The notes under the pieces were generated by a model. The model was not told the DNA's origin and made no database searches. It worked only from the letters and a program-made list of their open reading frames with translations. Of a DNA stretch of 64,000 nt, positions 1 through 10,400 are shown piece by piece. Position numbers and translations under genes: made by a program. This stretch comes from Pseudoneurospora amorphoporcata (Eukaryota; Ascomycota; Sordariomycetes; Sordariales; Sordariaceae): the NCBI GenBank assembly GCA_033297205.1, contig MU859085.1, positions 62,001-126,000 of the forward strand, read 5' to 3'. The stretch's first letter is position 1, and every line of letters begins with the position of its first letter.

Positions 1-3000
1 AAGCCCCTTGAAAAGTCTGAGCTTTCACCCCTTGCGGCCAAGGCAGCGTCCTTCATTATGCAAAGCGACTCGCCGTTCCATACCTTGCTCAAGCTTACGC
101 AGGACTTCCCCAAATACTCAACCAAGCTTGGAAAGCACAACGTGTCCAAGGGGTTTTTGGCCGAACACGAGTACAACAGGCAGCTGCTGGTGTCCACAGG
201 CGCCAACGTTCTATGGATGAACGGTGTCCAGTTGGTTGACAGACAGGTCCAGCCCTTCGGGCTTGTAGACATGCTTCGCCGAGAACGCAAGCTCATCAAC
301 GGTGCCCTGGACCTGGGACTGACTGGCCAGCAAGCCCTTTCCCTTCTGGGTCATGACGAGGTTGCCGCCGCAAAAGCCACCGAGGAAGAGCCTCGCCGGT
401 TCGACTGGCGGGACGAGTCCGAGGGAGGTCATGTCATCATCTGGCTGAACAACATTGAAAAGGACAAGCGTTACGCCGAGTATGCTCCTTCGGTCTGGGC
501 CTTGATCCAGCACTATGGACAAGGATTGCCCCAAGTTCGCAAAGACCTCTTCAACCTTGTTGTTCCTGTGGACTTCACTAAAGCCGAGGATGTTGCACTG
601 GTCACCAGGCAGCTCCTTGCTTTTATGAAGCGAGGCATTCCCGTCCGGTTTGGCCTTGTTCCCTTGACTCCCACAGGCGAGGCCATTGAACAGGCCAAGG
701 TCCTGTACCATCTTCTTAACACGTATGGCTTGGCTGCCATGTCTACCTACCTGGATAAGTCTCTCGAAGCCTCTAGTACAGATAAGCCAAATGTGGACAT
801 CTTCAGCCTGGCCATCAAGGATCGCGAGGTTCGGCCAGAGCGTGAGGCCCTAGCATTCAAAGACATCTTTACCTCGGAGGATTTGGAGAAACAAGTCCAC
901 CGCGCTAAGCACTGGTGCGAACGTCTCAGGGCCGACACTGAAATCCCTCCTGCCTTCATCAACGGCTTCGCCATTCCCCGCGAGGAGGATTGGCTCCGGA
1001 ATATGAACCACAAGCTTATGGTGGACCTCCAATTGCTGCAACAGGCCGTTTATTATAACAAGGTCAACGATCACACTGATGTCCCTGGCTTTTTCCTGGA
1101 GAGCGCCATTGCTCGTCGCAATATATTTATCTACCCCGAAGATCCCAGCGCCATCAAGGTACTGAACGTCAATAAGGTGTACAGCGAGCACCAAAATCTG
1201 TTCAGCAAGGTGCCTGTGGCTGAAGCCGATGAAAGTGCTCCCAAGGAAGACTGGGCAGTGCTTATGGTTGTCACGGACCTCGATAGCGTTGAGGGCCAGA
1301 AGCTCTTTTACTATGCGCTGCGTTTCCGCCAGGAACATCAGGGAGTTCGGCTTGATATCATTCATAACCCGGCTGACCTGACTAACTCGCCTTCTGTTAT
1401 GAGCCAGCGCGTCAAGGCCAAGGAGGGAAGTCTTTTGGCGGTTACCCGCCTCGTCGAGCTTGAAACCATCCTCGAGGAGGGCAAGCCTGAGGCGGACCAC
1501 GGTTTTGACGCTGACCTTGCCACCTTCCTTTCCAGCTTCAACTTGAAGTCCGGAGACAATATGCTCATCCTCAATGGCCGTATCGTTGGCCCTATCGCAT
1601 CAGCCAATGACTTCGTCAAGGAAGACTTTGCCGAGTTCCTTAAAACCGAACGTGCGAACCGCATCCTTCCTGTTTACAAGGCAATTGACGATCTTGGACT
1701 GAGTGATAAGGTCTCTGGACCCTTGGCTGCTGCCAAGCTGACCTCGGTCACAGCTCTCTCGGGCATCTCGGATACTCCGCAGGGCATCTTTGACTCCGCC
1801 ACGCCCATCAGGACAACAGCTTATAACAAATGGAACACAACATACACCTCCTTCGAGGTTGGCAATCCCGAAACCGCCACGATTTTCTTTGTCGCGGCCA
1901 TCAACCCTGCCAGTGAGATGGGCCAGAAGTGGGCTCCCATCCTTAGGGTCCTTTCAGAACTCGAGGGTGTCCACCTCCAAGTATTCCTCAACCCGCAGAC
2001 CGAACTATCAGAGCTTCCAGTTAAGAGATTCTACCGTTACGTCCTAGAATCATCTCCCAGCTTCGACGAGAGCGGCAAGGTAAAGGCCTTGTCGGCGACC
2101 TTCAACGGAGTACCACCAGAGACCCTCCTCGTTGCCGGCATGGACGTCCCACCTGCTTGGCTCGTCACCTCCAAGGTATCCGTCGACGATCTTGACAACC
2201 TTCGTCTCAAAGACATCAAAGCCAAGAGAAAAATAGAGCACGTAGAAGCCATCTACGAGCTAGAAAACATCTTGATCGAGGGCCACTCCCGCGAATTCCC
2301 CTCCGGCTCCCCTCCGCGCGGCGTGCAGCTCGTACTAGCAACCGAGAAAGACCCTCACTTCGCCGACACCATCATCATGGCCAACCTCGGGTTCTTCCAG
2401 TTCAAAGCCAACCCGGGCATCTACAAAATCAACCTCAAGGAAGGCCGCAGCTCCGACATCTTCACCCTCGACAGCATCGGCGCCCAAGGCTGGTCGCCCG
2501 TCCCTGGCGACGAAACCACCGAGGTGGCTTTGCTCTCCTTCCAGGGCGCCACGCTCTACCCGCGCCTGACTCGCAAGCCAGGCATGGAGCGCCAAGACGT
2601 CCTTCAGGACGAGACCACCGGCCAAAAAGACGAATCCTTTGTGTCTAAGGGTCTCAAATTTGCCGAAGGCCTTTTCGGCGGTGGCAGCAAGAAACCCGAT
2701 ACCAAATCCGTCTCTGAGAAGGAACACGCCGAAATCAACATCTTCTCCGTCGCCTCCGGCCACCTCTACGAGCGTATGCTCTCCATCATGATCCTGTCCG
2801 TCATGAAGCACACACAACACACGGTAAAATTCTGGTTCATCGAGCAATTCCTGTCCCCCTCCTTCAAGTCCTTCCTCCCCCATTTGTCAGCACAGTACGG
2901 TTTCCAGTACGAAATGGTCGCCTACAAATGGCCGCACTGGCTGCGCCACCAGTCCGAAAAACAGCGCGAGATCTGGGGCTACAAGATTTTGTTCCTTGAC

Positions 3001-3672
3001 GTCCTTTTCCCCCTTTCGCTCGAAAAGGTGATCTTCGTCGACGCAGACCAGATCGTTCGCACAGACATGTACGACCTGGTGTCCTTGGACCTCGAGGGGG
3101 CTCCCTACGGGTTCACGCCCATGTGCGACTCGCGAACAGAAATGGAGGGGTTCCGGTTCTGGAAGACCGGTTACTGGGCCAACTACTTGCGAGGACAACC
3201 ATACCACATTTCCGCTCTCTACGTCGTCGACCTCCATCGCTTCCGAGAGCTGGCGGCTGGCGATAGATTAAGGCAGCAGTACCATACATTGTCTGCCGAC
3301 CCCAACAGCTTGGCGAACCTGGATCAGGATCTGCCAAATCATATGCAGTTCCAGATCCCCATCAAGAGCCTGCCGCAGGAGTGGCTGTGGTGCGAGACGT
3401 GGTGCAGCGATGAGACGCTGAGCAAGGCGAGGACAATTGATTTGTGTAATAATCCGCAGACGAAGGAGCCGAAGTTGGAGAGGGCAAGGAGACAGGTGCC
3501 GGAGTGGACGGTTTATGATGAGGAAGTGGCGGAATTGGCTAAGAAGGTTAAGGAGGAGAAGGAGAAGGTGGAGTTGGTGGTTGAGGAGAGGGAAAACGTT
3601 GAAAAGCCGGTAGTGGTGGAGGAGAAGCAGGAGGAGGATGAGGAGAAAGAGCATGTGATTGATGAGTTGTAG
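1..3672 (+). CDS. UGGT: UDP-glucose:glycoprotein glucosyltransferase, 3' part (5' end outside window)
   Basis: The frame is open from base 1, so the N-terminus lies outside the window; 1223 residues are visible of a family usually near 1500. UGGT is the ER-lumen folding sensor that re-glucosylates N-glycans of misfolded glycoproteins for the calnexin cycle. The long N-terminal part matches the thioredoxin-like sensor region. The C-terminal GT24 catalytic domain starts near nt 2733 (INIFSVASGHLYERM) and contains the metal-binding DxD as FVDADQ at nt 3034-3051, followed by QEWLWCETWC. The tail is acidic and Glu/Lys-rich and ends in VIDEL, a plausible variant of the HDEL/KDEL ER-retrieval signal. 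No intron is visible. It converges with the RAD54 gene. Family assignment is firm; the retrieval role of the tail is inferred. Confidence 0.95.
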   Translation, partial: KPLEKSELSPLAAKAASFIMQSDSPFHTLLKLTQDFPKYSTKLGKHNVSKGFLAEHEYNRQLLVSTGANVLWMNGVQLVDRQVQPFGLVDMLRRERKLINGALDLGLTGQQALSLLGHDEVAAAKATEEEPRRFDWRDESEGGHVIIWLNNIEKDKRYAEYAPSVWALIQHYGQGLPQVRKDLFNLVVPVDFTKAEDVALVTRQLLAFMKRGIPVRFGLVPLTPTGEAIEQAKVLYHLLNTYGLAAMSTYLDKSLEASSTDKPNVDIFSLAIKDREVRPEREALAFKDIFTSEDLEKQVHRAKHWCERLRADTEIPPAFINGFAIPREEDWLRNMNHKLMVDLQLLQQAVYYNKVNDHTDVPGFFLESAIARRNIFIYPEDPSAIKVLNVNKVYSEHQNLFSKVPVAEADESAPKEDWAVLMVVTDLDSVEGQKLFYYALRFRQEHQGVRLDIIHNPADLTNSPSVMSQRVKAKEGSLLAVTRLVELETILEEGKPEADHGFDADLATFLSSFNLKSGDNMLILNGRIVGPIASANDFVKEDFAEFLKTERANRILPVYKAIDDLGLSDKVSGPLAAAKLTSVTALSGISDTPQGIFDSATPIRTTAYNKWNTTYTSFEVGNPETATIFFVAAINPASEMGQKWAPILRVLSELEGVHLQVFLNPQTELSELPVKRFYRYVLESSPSFDESGKVKALSATFNGVPPETLLVAGMDVPPAWLVTSKVSVDDLDNLRLKDIKAKRKIEHVEAIYELENILIEGHSREFPSGSPPRGVQLVLATEKDPHFADTIIMANLGFFQFKANPGIYKINLKEGRSSDIFTLDSIGAQGWSPVPGDETTEVALLSFQGATLYPRLTRKPGMERQDVLQDETTGQKDESFVSKGLKFAEGLFGGGSKKPDTKSVSEKEHAEINIFSVASGHLYERMLSIMILSVMKHTQHTVKFWFIEQFLSPSFKSFLPHLSAQYGFQYEMVAYKWPHWLRHQSEKQREIWGYKILFLDVLFPLSLEKVIFVDADQIVRTDMYDLVSLDLEGAPYGFTPMCDSRTEMEGFRFWKTGYWANYLRGQPYHISALYVVDLHRFRELAAGDRLRQQYHTLSADPNSLANLDQDLPNHMQFQIPIKSLPQEWLWCETWCSDETLSKARTIDLCNNPQTKEPKLERARRQVPEWTVYDEEVAELAKKVKEEKEKVELVVEERENVEKPVVVEEKQEEDEEKEHVIDEL

Positions 3673-4111
3673 ATATGTAGACACGTGGTTGTGCTATAGG
3701 GGAGGGGGTGTTTTATGCTGTCAATATAGGATGACTTTTTAGTGATGATAAATATATATACAGTCCCTACCAGATTCTTCCGGCACAGCGAGCGTGATAC
3801 CATGAAACTTAAAAGACTGCGCTATGTTGACATCCAACCGCCGCTGTGATGTCTACTAGCTTTAGGAGAGTACTTGTACGTGAAGTAATGATTGTCATAA
3901 AATGTCTAATGATAGGTAGCTGTCTGAAATCCTTCGATGACACGCCCGAAACACCAAAACACCGTCGCTACATAATGTTTTTGTCTCAACTCAAATTGTG
4001 AGACACTCAACTCCCACCGCATGGATTACTCTCATCCTCATATGCACCATCCTGGTCATCCCCAAGTTGCCCCCCAAACCTAAAAAGTAAAAAGAGCAAA
4101 ACTACACCCGC
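3673..4111. other. convergent intergenic region
   Basis: This is the 3' side of both the glucosyltransferase and RAD54 genes, so it should hold both 3' untranslated regions. The sequence is AT-leaning with a run of TATATATA near 3753. I see no gene or RNA in it. Confidence 0.5.
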
Positions 4112-6595
4112 TCAATGAGAAATATACTGAAACACAGCACTAACATCCCGTTCCCCAACCTCCTGCCTCAACAAATGATCATGAATACTCTTGATCCCAC
4201 CACTGCCACCATTCGGATCCTTTCCATCCTTATTTCCCTCGCCCTCATAGTGATTGACAAAGTGATTCCAAGTACTGGTATCACCATACAACATCGCCTG
4301 CGCCTTGATATACTGTCTCCCATCGGGTTTGCACCGCTTACACTTGAACGTGTCATGGGTATCGCTCTTGGTCCCCGGGCGATAAGTAAACAGCTCCCTT
4401 AGCGAGTCAAGCGAGAAGTGGCGTTCCACATCCTCGGCGCTGTCGACGACGCATGATGACAAGGATTGCTTGTGGCTCTGTCTCTGGAAAATCTTCTCTT
4501 CAATGGTGCCCGTGGCGATGAAGCGGTAGACGAAACAATCCTTCTTCTGGCCGTCACGCCACACGCGCGCTAGCGCCTGCTGGTCGGCTGCTGGGTTCCA
4601 GTCCGGGTCGAAGAGAACGAGTCGGTTGGCGCCGATCAGGTTGAGGCCGCACCCGCCGGCTTTGGAGGAGAGCAAGAAGACGAATTCCTCGCCTTCGGGG
4701 TCGTTGAACTTGTCGACTAGCTTTTGGCGCTTGTTGACGTTCATGGTGCCGTCGAGACGTAGACAGCCGTATTGCCGGTTGCGGCAGAGACGCTCAAACA
4801 GGTCAAGCGTTTGCGTGTAGTTGCTGATGAGCACGATCTTGTCGTTGGTGTCGGCGCGGATGCGGGCCAGCATGCGGTCGAGCACTTGCATCTTGCCGGA
4901 GTACCAGGGCTTGACGTCGCGGTCGCGGCCGCGCGCTTCCTTGGGCACGTAGTCGTCTGGCCAGTACTGCTCGCAGCCGGGCAGATCGGCCGACAGATCG
5001 AGCAAGTCTGGGTGGTTGCAAAGCTTCTTGAGCATGTTGATGGCCTTGAGAGGTTGAGAGCCCTTGCCGCGGAGGAGAGCTTGGATGTCGGGAGAGGCGA
5101 CAAAGTAGTTATACAAGTCGAGCTGGAAGGGAGCGAGGTTGCAGAAGACAACGTGCTCGTACTTCACAGGGAGGTACTTGGAGAGAATGTCGTTGGTACG
5201 GCGAATGATGAACTTGTTGACGATGGCAAGAAGTTCAACCAGACACTCGTCGCCACGCTTCCGCTCAGCTTCCGAGGCGTCAGCATCGCGGCCACGTAGA
5301 ATCGGGATTTCGAACCGTTTGCGGAACTCGAGACGGGTACCGAGGAGATCTGGGTTAGCGAAGCTGATAAGAGCAAAATACTCCGACAAGTCGTTCTGAA
5401 TGGGTGTACCAGACAGAATAACCCTCCTCGACACATTCAAGCTGTTCAAAGCGCTGAACGTCTGGCTATCTCCGTTCTTCAGCCGATGACCCTCGTCGCA
5501 AAGCATCAGCCCAATGGGAGTCCCCTTAAGCTCCTCCACATTAAGCCTCAGCGTCTCGTACGAGACAATAATCACCGGCCTCGTCACCGACCGCCCACTC
5601 GTAATCGCCCACTGCCTCAGCTGCCTGGTCAACTCCTCCTTCGACGCCTTTCCGTCAATGGCAAAAGGTGTGATCGCGTCCGCGCCCAACCACTTGACCA
5701 ACTCATTCGCCCAATTCCTGACCAAACTGCTCGGACATGCCACAATCGCCTTCTGGATCGTCGACTTCCCCGCATCCGGCGACTGCTTCAGCAGGGTCCA
5801 CAGCAGCGTGATGCACTGCAGCGTTTTGCCCAAACCCATCTCGTCGGCCATGATACACCCGTTCGCCTTCTCGTCAATCATGCCCGTCACGCACCGGTAC
5901 ATGAACCGCACACCCTCGATCTGATGCGGCCGCAAAACCTTAGCCAAGCGGGGATCGATCACCACCGGAACACGGGGGTGTGCGCCTTCGACTTTCTTCT
6001 TGATGCCCAGAATCTCCGCTAGACTCTTGTGCACCAGCGGTGCATCGACTTTCACTTCTGGCTCTTCCTTCTTCTCCTCAATCGCCTTCGGCGGCGCAAG
6101 CCCCTTAGGCTTGTCATCCACCGTCGGATCATACAACACAATAGCGAACTCGTCGCAGGGGTCATGCAGCGGCTTAGCCACAAACACGGCGCCCTGCCTC
6201 AGCCCCAGAGTAGGCGGGGGTCGGTTGGGGTTGTACGCGGTCGTGTTCTTGTTGATGAGCGGCACGGAAAAGGCCTTGCGGAAGACCTGACCCTTATCCT
6301 TGACCTGAAAAACGGGGAATTTGTTCGCGTCGCGGTTGGCGAGTGCGAGCCGGTCCGCATTGGTGTAGGGCTTGTCTGCGCCGTCTTCATCGTCATTGTC
6401 ACCGCCGGCGCCTTTATAATCAATCTTTCTGCGCTTACGGGCCGGCCGGTCAACGGCTACAGTGCGTGTCGCGGAGCCGGGGCATTTGAAGGGCTTGGTG
6501 AGTTTGTCGAGCGATTGAGGCGTGGGGAACTTGCCGCGTTGGGTGAGAGCGGGGTTGGGGTTGTCCTTGGAGGCGGGCTTGGGTGTTGAGACCAT
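4112..6595 (-). CDS. RAD54: RAD54-type SNF2 DNA repair translocase
   Basis: This is a Swi2/Snf2-family dsDNA translocase that works with Rad51 in homologous recombination; the Neurospora orthologue is known as mus-25. The ATG at 6595 gives 827 residues in one exon; an in-frame TTG lies upstream but no upstream ATG. Visible parts are a basic Ser/Pro-rich N-terminus with RKRRK near residue 50, the Walker A loop DEMGLGKT near residue 255, the DEGH box near 363, SGTPIQND, and the helicase C half with SKAGGCGLNLIGANRL and the arginine-finger segment DQQALARVWRDGQKK. After that comes a CxxC-containing tail typical of the Rad54 C-terminus. The nearest budding yeast relative is about 900 residues, so the length is normal. 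Assignment to Rad54 rather than another Snf2 subfamily rests on overall sequence resemblance. Confidence 0.95.
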   Translation of the reverse strand: MVSTPKPASKDNPNPALTQRGKFPTPQSLDKLTKPFKCPGSATRTVAVDRPARKRRKIDYKGAGGDNDDEDGADKPYTNADRLALANRDANKFPVFQVKDKGQVFRKAFSVPLINKNTTAYNPNRPPPTLGLRQGAVFVAKPLHDPCDEFAIVLYDPTVDDKPKGLAPPKAIEEKKEEPEVKVDAPLVHKSLAEILGIKKKVEGAHPRVPVVIDPRLAKVLRPHQIEGVRFMYRCVTGMIDEKANGCIMADEMGLGKTLQCITLLWTLLKQSPDAGKSTIQKAIVACPSSLVRNWANELVKWLGADAITPFAIDGKASKEELTRQLRQWAITSGRSVTRPVIIVSYETLRLNVEELKGTPIGLMLCDEGHRLKNGDSQTFSALNSLNVSRRVILSGTPIQNDLSEYFALISFANPDLLGTRLEFRKRFEIPILRGRDADASEAERKRGDECLVELLAIVNKFIIRRTNDILSKYLPVKYEHVVFCNLAPFQLDLYNYFVASPDIQALLRGKGSQPLKAINMLKKLCNHPDLLDLSADLPGCEQYWPDDYVPKEARGRDRDVKPWYSGKMQVLDRMLARIRADTNDKIVLISNYTQTLDLFERLCRNRQYGCLRLDGTMNVNKRQKLVDKFNDPEGEEFVFLLSSKAGGCGLNLIGANRLVLFDPDWNPAADQQALARVWRDGQKKDCFVYRFIATGTIEEKIFQRQSHKQSLSSCVVDSAEDVERHFSLDSLRELFTYRPGTKSDTHDTFKCKRCKPDGRQYIKAQAMLYGDTSTWNHFVNHYEGEGNKDGKDPNGGSGGIKSIHDHLLRQEVGERDVSAVFQYISH

Positions 6596-7439
6596 GGATG
6601 CTGTCCTATTGGATTTCAATTGGTGTGGTGTGAGTATTCGTCGAGCGTGGGTGGTGATGTTGGTGATGGATGGGAACGCGTGGGAAGAGGAAGTGTCTGC
6701 TTACATCTTCGCTGTAGGGAAACGGGCCCTTTTACGGCGGCCTCGGTAGCTCCTAGGAACGGAAACGCTTGACTTGGGGTTGTTTCCAGGCTCGTCACTC
6801 AAGAGAACCGTAACCGAGAGGAGAGGAAGTAGCGAGCTCCAGGCAGGAAGAGGGCGATTGGCGCCTGCTTAGTTAGCAATGTTGACTAAACAGACGCGAA
6901 GAAAAGGTGGGGGCGAATCGCGCCTTCCTCACACGATGTCAGATGATCTTGCCAAGACCTGTTGTTGCCTTTAACTGCAGTCTGAGTGTTGGGTCAGGCT
7001 AACCCCTCAATTTTATCAAATGGTTCCACCTCGCACCATTCACAGCTCCTGATTGGTCGCTGGCTTTAACACCTACTGTACTAAAGCCGTCCTCCTCGTC
7101 CAGCGATGGCATTCACAGATCACTCCCGTCCTTGATAACATACGATATCGGCATAAAAATGTTAAAAAGGTATTAAAGATGTATTATCAAGTCCGTAAAT
7201 ACCCCAGAAAGTAACGATAGACAGAAGTTGCCGTGCATACATGCTCGCTTGCTCAATGCCATGATATAACGTAAAGACATGGTGTGTGTGTGTCTCTTGG
7301 TGGTTGTACCGATAAAAGATTCTCCGTCCCCATGACATTCAACCTCGCTTGTCAATCATCGTCACATCTCCTCCAACGCCTTTTCCCATCTGATCTCTGT
7401 CTCTTTCTTTACCAAGCTTCTTCATGGCATACCATTTCA
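6596..7439. other. intergenic region between RAD54 and Sec7 gene
   Basis: Both flanking genes are on the minus strand, so this stretch holds the RAD54 promoter and 5' UTR and the Sec7-gene 3' UTR. A reverse CCAAT (attgg) occurs near 7055. No further gene is seen. Confidence 0.45.
6676..6681. promoter_or_regulatory. ACGCGT (MCB-like) motif upstream of RAD54
   Basis: The palindrome ACGCGT lies about 80 bp upstream of the chosen RAD54 start. It matches the MluI cell-cycle box bound by MBF at yeast G1/S DNA repair and replication genes. One hexamer can occur by chance, so the function is a guess from position. Confidence 0.3.
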
Positions 7440-10400
7440 TTAGACCTTGACCTCCCTTTCCAGCGACGTCCCATCCGTCATCTCACCAGGTAAAGGCTCG
7501 CCTTCCCCCTCGCTGTCAACCACCTCCTCACCCCTTGCCGCGCGTCTCGCATTCTCTCTTTCCCGGTAAATCTCCGACCTCCTGATCTCTGCCTCGCGCA
7601 GACTGTCTACATATGTCGTGTACTTCACGATCTCGTTCAGGAGATGCTGGCTCTTTCTCTCCCAGTTGGTCATCGCCTTGACCGCGTTCACCGAGCGAGG
7701 CGAGAAGGCGAGCAGCATGGGGCTCCTGAGCGAGTTGTGTTTCTGGAAGTCCTCATCGAGGCTTCTGACGTAGGCGATAAGATGCCCAAACTGTTCGCAC
7801 TCGGAAAGGGTGCTGGGCCGAAGGGACTGCGCGGGCGGTGTCCATTCAGCAATGTGAATCTTGTCGCCTGGTAGCTTCGAGGACGATGAGGGCTGGTTCG
7901 GACGTGGAAGTGAGCCCGGGCCGCTAAACGTCAGACCGAGGGCGCCACTGCTGGCCGAGCTTCCCGGCCGACCAAAGTCGAACGAAGAGCTTCTAACGCT
8001 GCGTCGACTTTGTAGCGAGGCACGGGTGCCTGAGATGGCACTCATCGCTGCTAATGCTGATGCCGCGTTTGCTGCGCTGCCAGGGCGCGAATGGCCCCTG
8101 TGGTTGCTACTGACGCTGTTGCTAGCAGGACGCCCGGTAGTACCGCTGCCACCCGTATTGCCCACGTCACCATTACTCTGGATGCCGGAGATCCGGGCCG
8201 CGTTGATGACTGCATCGCTCCAGCCGTATTCGATGTTGGAGACACCACCTATCATCGGATGGGTGCTCAACCGCGCACTCCAGTAGTTCGCTGTAGTCAT
8301 AAATTCCCTGGCAATCTCGGCCGTTCCGACGTGGAACAAATGGACCGCCCCGTTAGGTAGCGACAAACACCAAACGTGCGGCCGGGCTCGCGAATAGCCT
8401 GGTGGCGGCATAATAGTCGCCAGTGTCTGGCGCAGCGAAAACGTGCCCATGTTTACCGCATTGTCCTGCCAGTTGCCACCACCGACAACTCCTCCCTTTT
8501 GCGCAGCGCTGCGCATTCCCCTTTTCCTGCTCGTCGATTTATTCGGGGAGAATGAGAACAAGTTTAGCTGTCCCTTCTGTATAACTGCAAAGACCTCGTT
8601 CCATGCGCGTTCCTTAGATCGTTTATCAACGGTTTCCATGTGGTGCTTGTGCGTAACCATACCCTCCTTCACCCAGGGTGGGCCGGCTAATTCTAGGGAC
8701 TCGTCCTCTAGCAGCTCCCCGGTGTTGACATCCTCCGTCTTGCTGATGGTGAGATCGAGTGTGTTGTCTTCCCGTATGATAGCCTGACTAAGCGCATTTG
8801 CAAACCCAATCGATTGCTGATAGTCGCCGCGGAAGGAGGAACCAAAAGAGTCCATGGACATGGTCGTATGGGTCCTACCCAGCGACGCTTTGCTCCATGT
8901 AGCTGAGGATTCGGTAGGACTCCAGAGTGAGGTGCCGTCATCAAAACTGGTTCGGCTCGAATTAAAGCCGTTGCCGAAGCCTCTTGGTCTCGACCGACTC
9001 TTGGAGTTCCATCTGGATGAATTCGCCTTGGCCCCTTCGGGAATCCTACCCCGAGTGGAAGTCATACCTTCTGATGGCGCCTTACTCAGTACACTAGGGC
9101 TCCGCTTGAGCACACCCATAACCGATAAACTGCCTTGGGCGGTTGTTGAGAGGCTCGTCGTATTGCCGGCACCGCCGAATAATGGTAGACTTTCGTCGCG
9201 GATGGACGAGTATATGTCTTTTAGGACTGCTTCGACTTGCGATTCCCATCCCTTCAGAGGCCCATCAAAGGGCGCTCTTACGAGTGGCCCGCAACTGTCA
9301 GCGGTGGAAGAATCTGCCACTGTACCAAAGCCAGACGTCGGCCGTGCTGGCGGCTTGAAGGAATATCTGAAGCTGTTGTGCTTGTTTTCTTCGTTAGAGT
9401 TGCGACGGTTACCGTCAACAGCAAGGCTTGAACCTTTTCCAGGTAGGATACTGGGCCGCTCAAATGCTTCTGGAACCGAATCCTCTAGTGCCTGTCGAAT
9501 AGTGGTCATGGTGTTCTTGATGAACTGGCTCTTGGTCATCTTGTGTTCGATATCAGCCATGTGCAAATCCGTGTTGAGAAGCATGATAGAGTAGCAAATG
9601 GTGTGGATGACGTCTGCAGCGAGAATGATTAGCACAAGAACAATGTTGACCCCTTGCTTTTCGAATACATGACTTACCCATTGACTTGAATCCATGGTTA
9701 GGATTGCATTCGCACCACCGGTTTGAGAAGGCAACCAAAATTCGATCAACCTGCTGGGTTTCAGCCCTCAAAAGGAGGCGATTGCAAAGCTGCCGCAAAC
9801 TAGCACAAACGCTCATGTTCTCAAACTCATAGTTCTCCATGTACGCCCGGAGCGTGCGTTGTCGAACAGGACCCTCCTCGCCCATCCATGCGGCTGCCTT
9901 GTCCCTGGGGATGAAGTCCTCATTGCCTTCGTAAATCTTTAGCGCCTTCTGCTGGTCATCTTCGGTGGGGTCCCCGACCACGAATTGTTCGGGTTCGTCA
10001 AGTGCTGACTTGCCAGCCGGGTTGATCGATTCAGCGGTCTTCAGGCCATCTGTGCCCAAGCCTAGCGGGATAGGGTCGGCACTATCTATCCGTAAACTAG
10101 GCAGGCTGGGTTTCTTGCTGGCCTTGGAAGACATCTGGGAATTCTGACGAGCAGGAGCCTTCGAGTCTTCCTTTGGCTTGCCAAGACTAGGATAGCTCTT
10201 TGACTTGGACACCGTCGGCGAAGACGACCGTCTCTTCTTTTCCTGCTCTTTACCCGGCTTCAAGCTTACTTTACGGGACTCGGTGCGAGAAACTCTCTTC
10301 ATTTGTTCGGGGCTGTATTCGCTCTCACTATCATCCCGCAAAAATGATCTTGGAGGTGAAGTCATGGTTCGATCAAGCGCCGGCCTGCCGGGTAGTTCTA

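Noticed and set aside
211..1500. Long minus-strand frames opposite the glucosyltransferase
   Set aside because: They mirror a strongly supported plus-strand gene and show no family motifs; they are codon-bias shadows.
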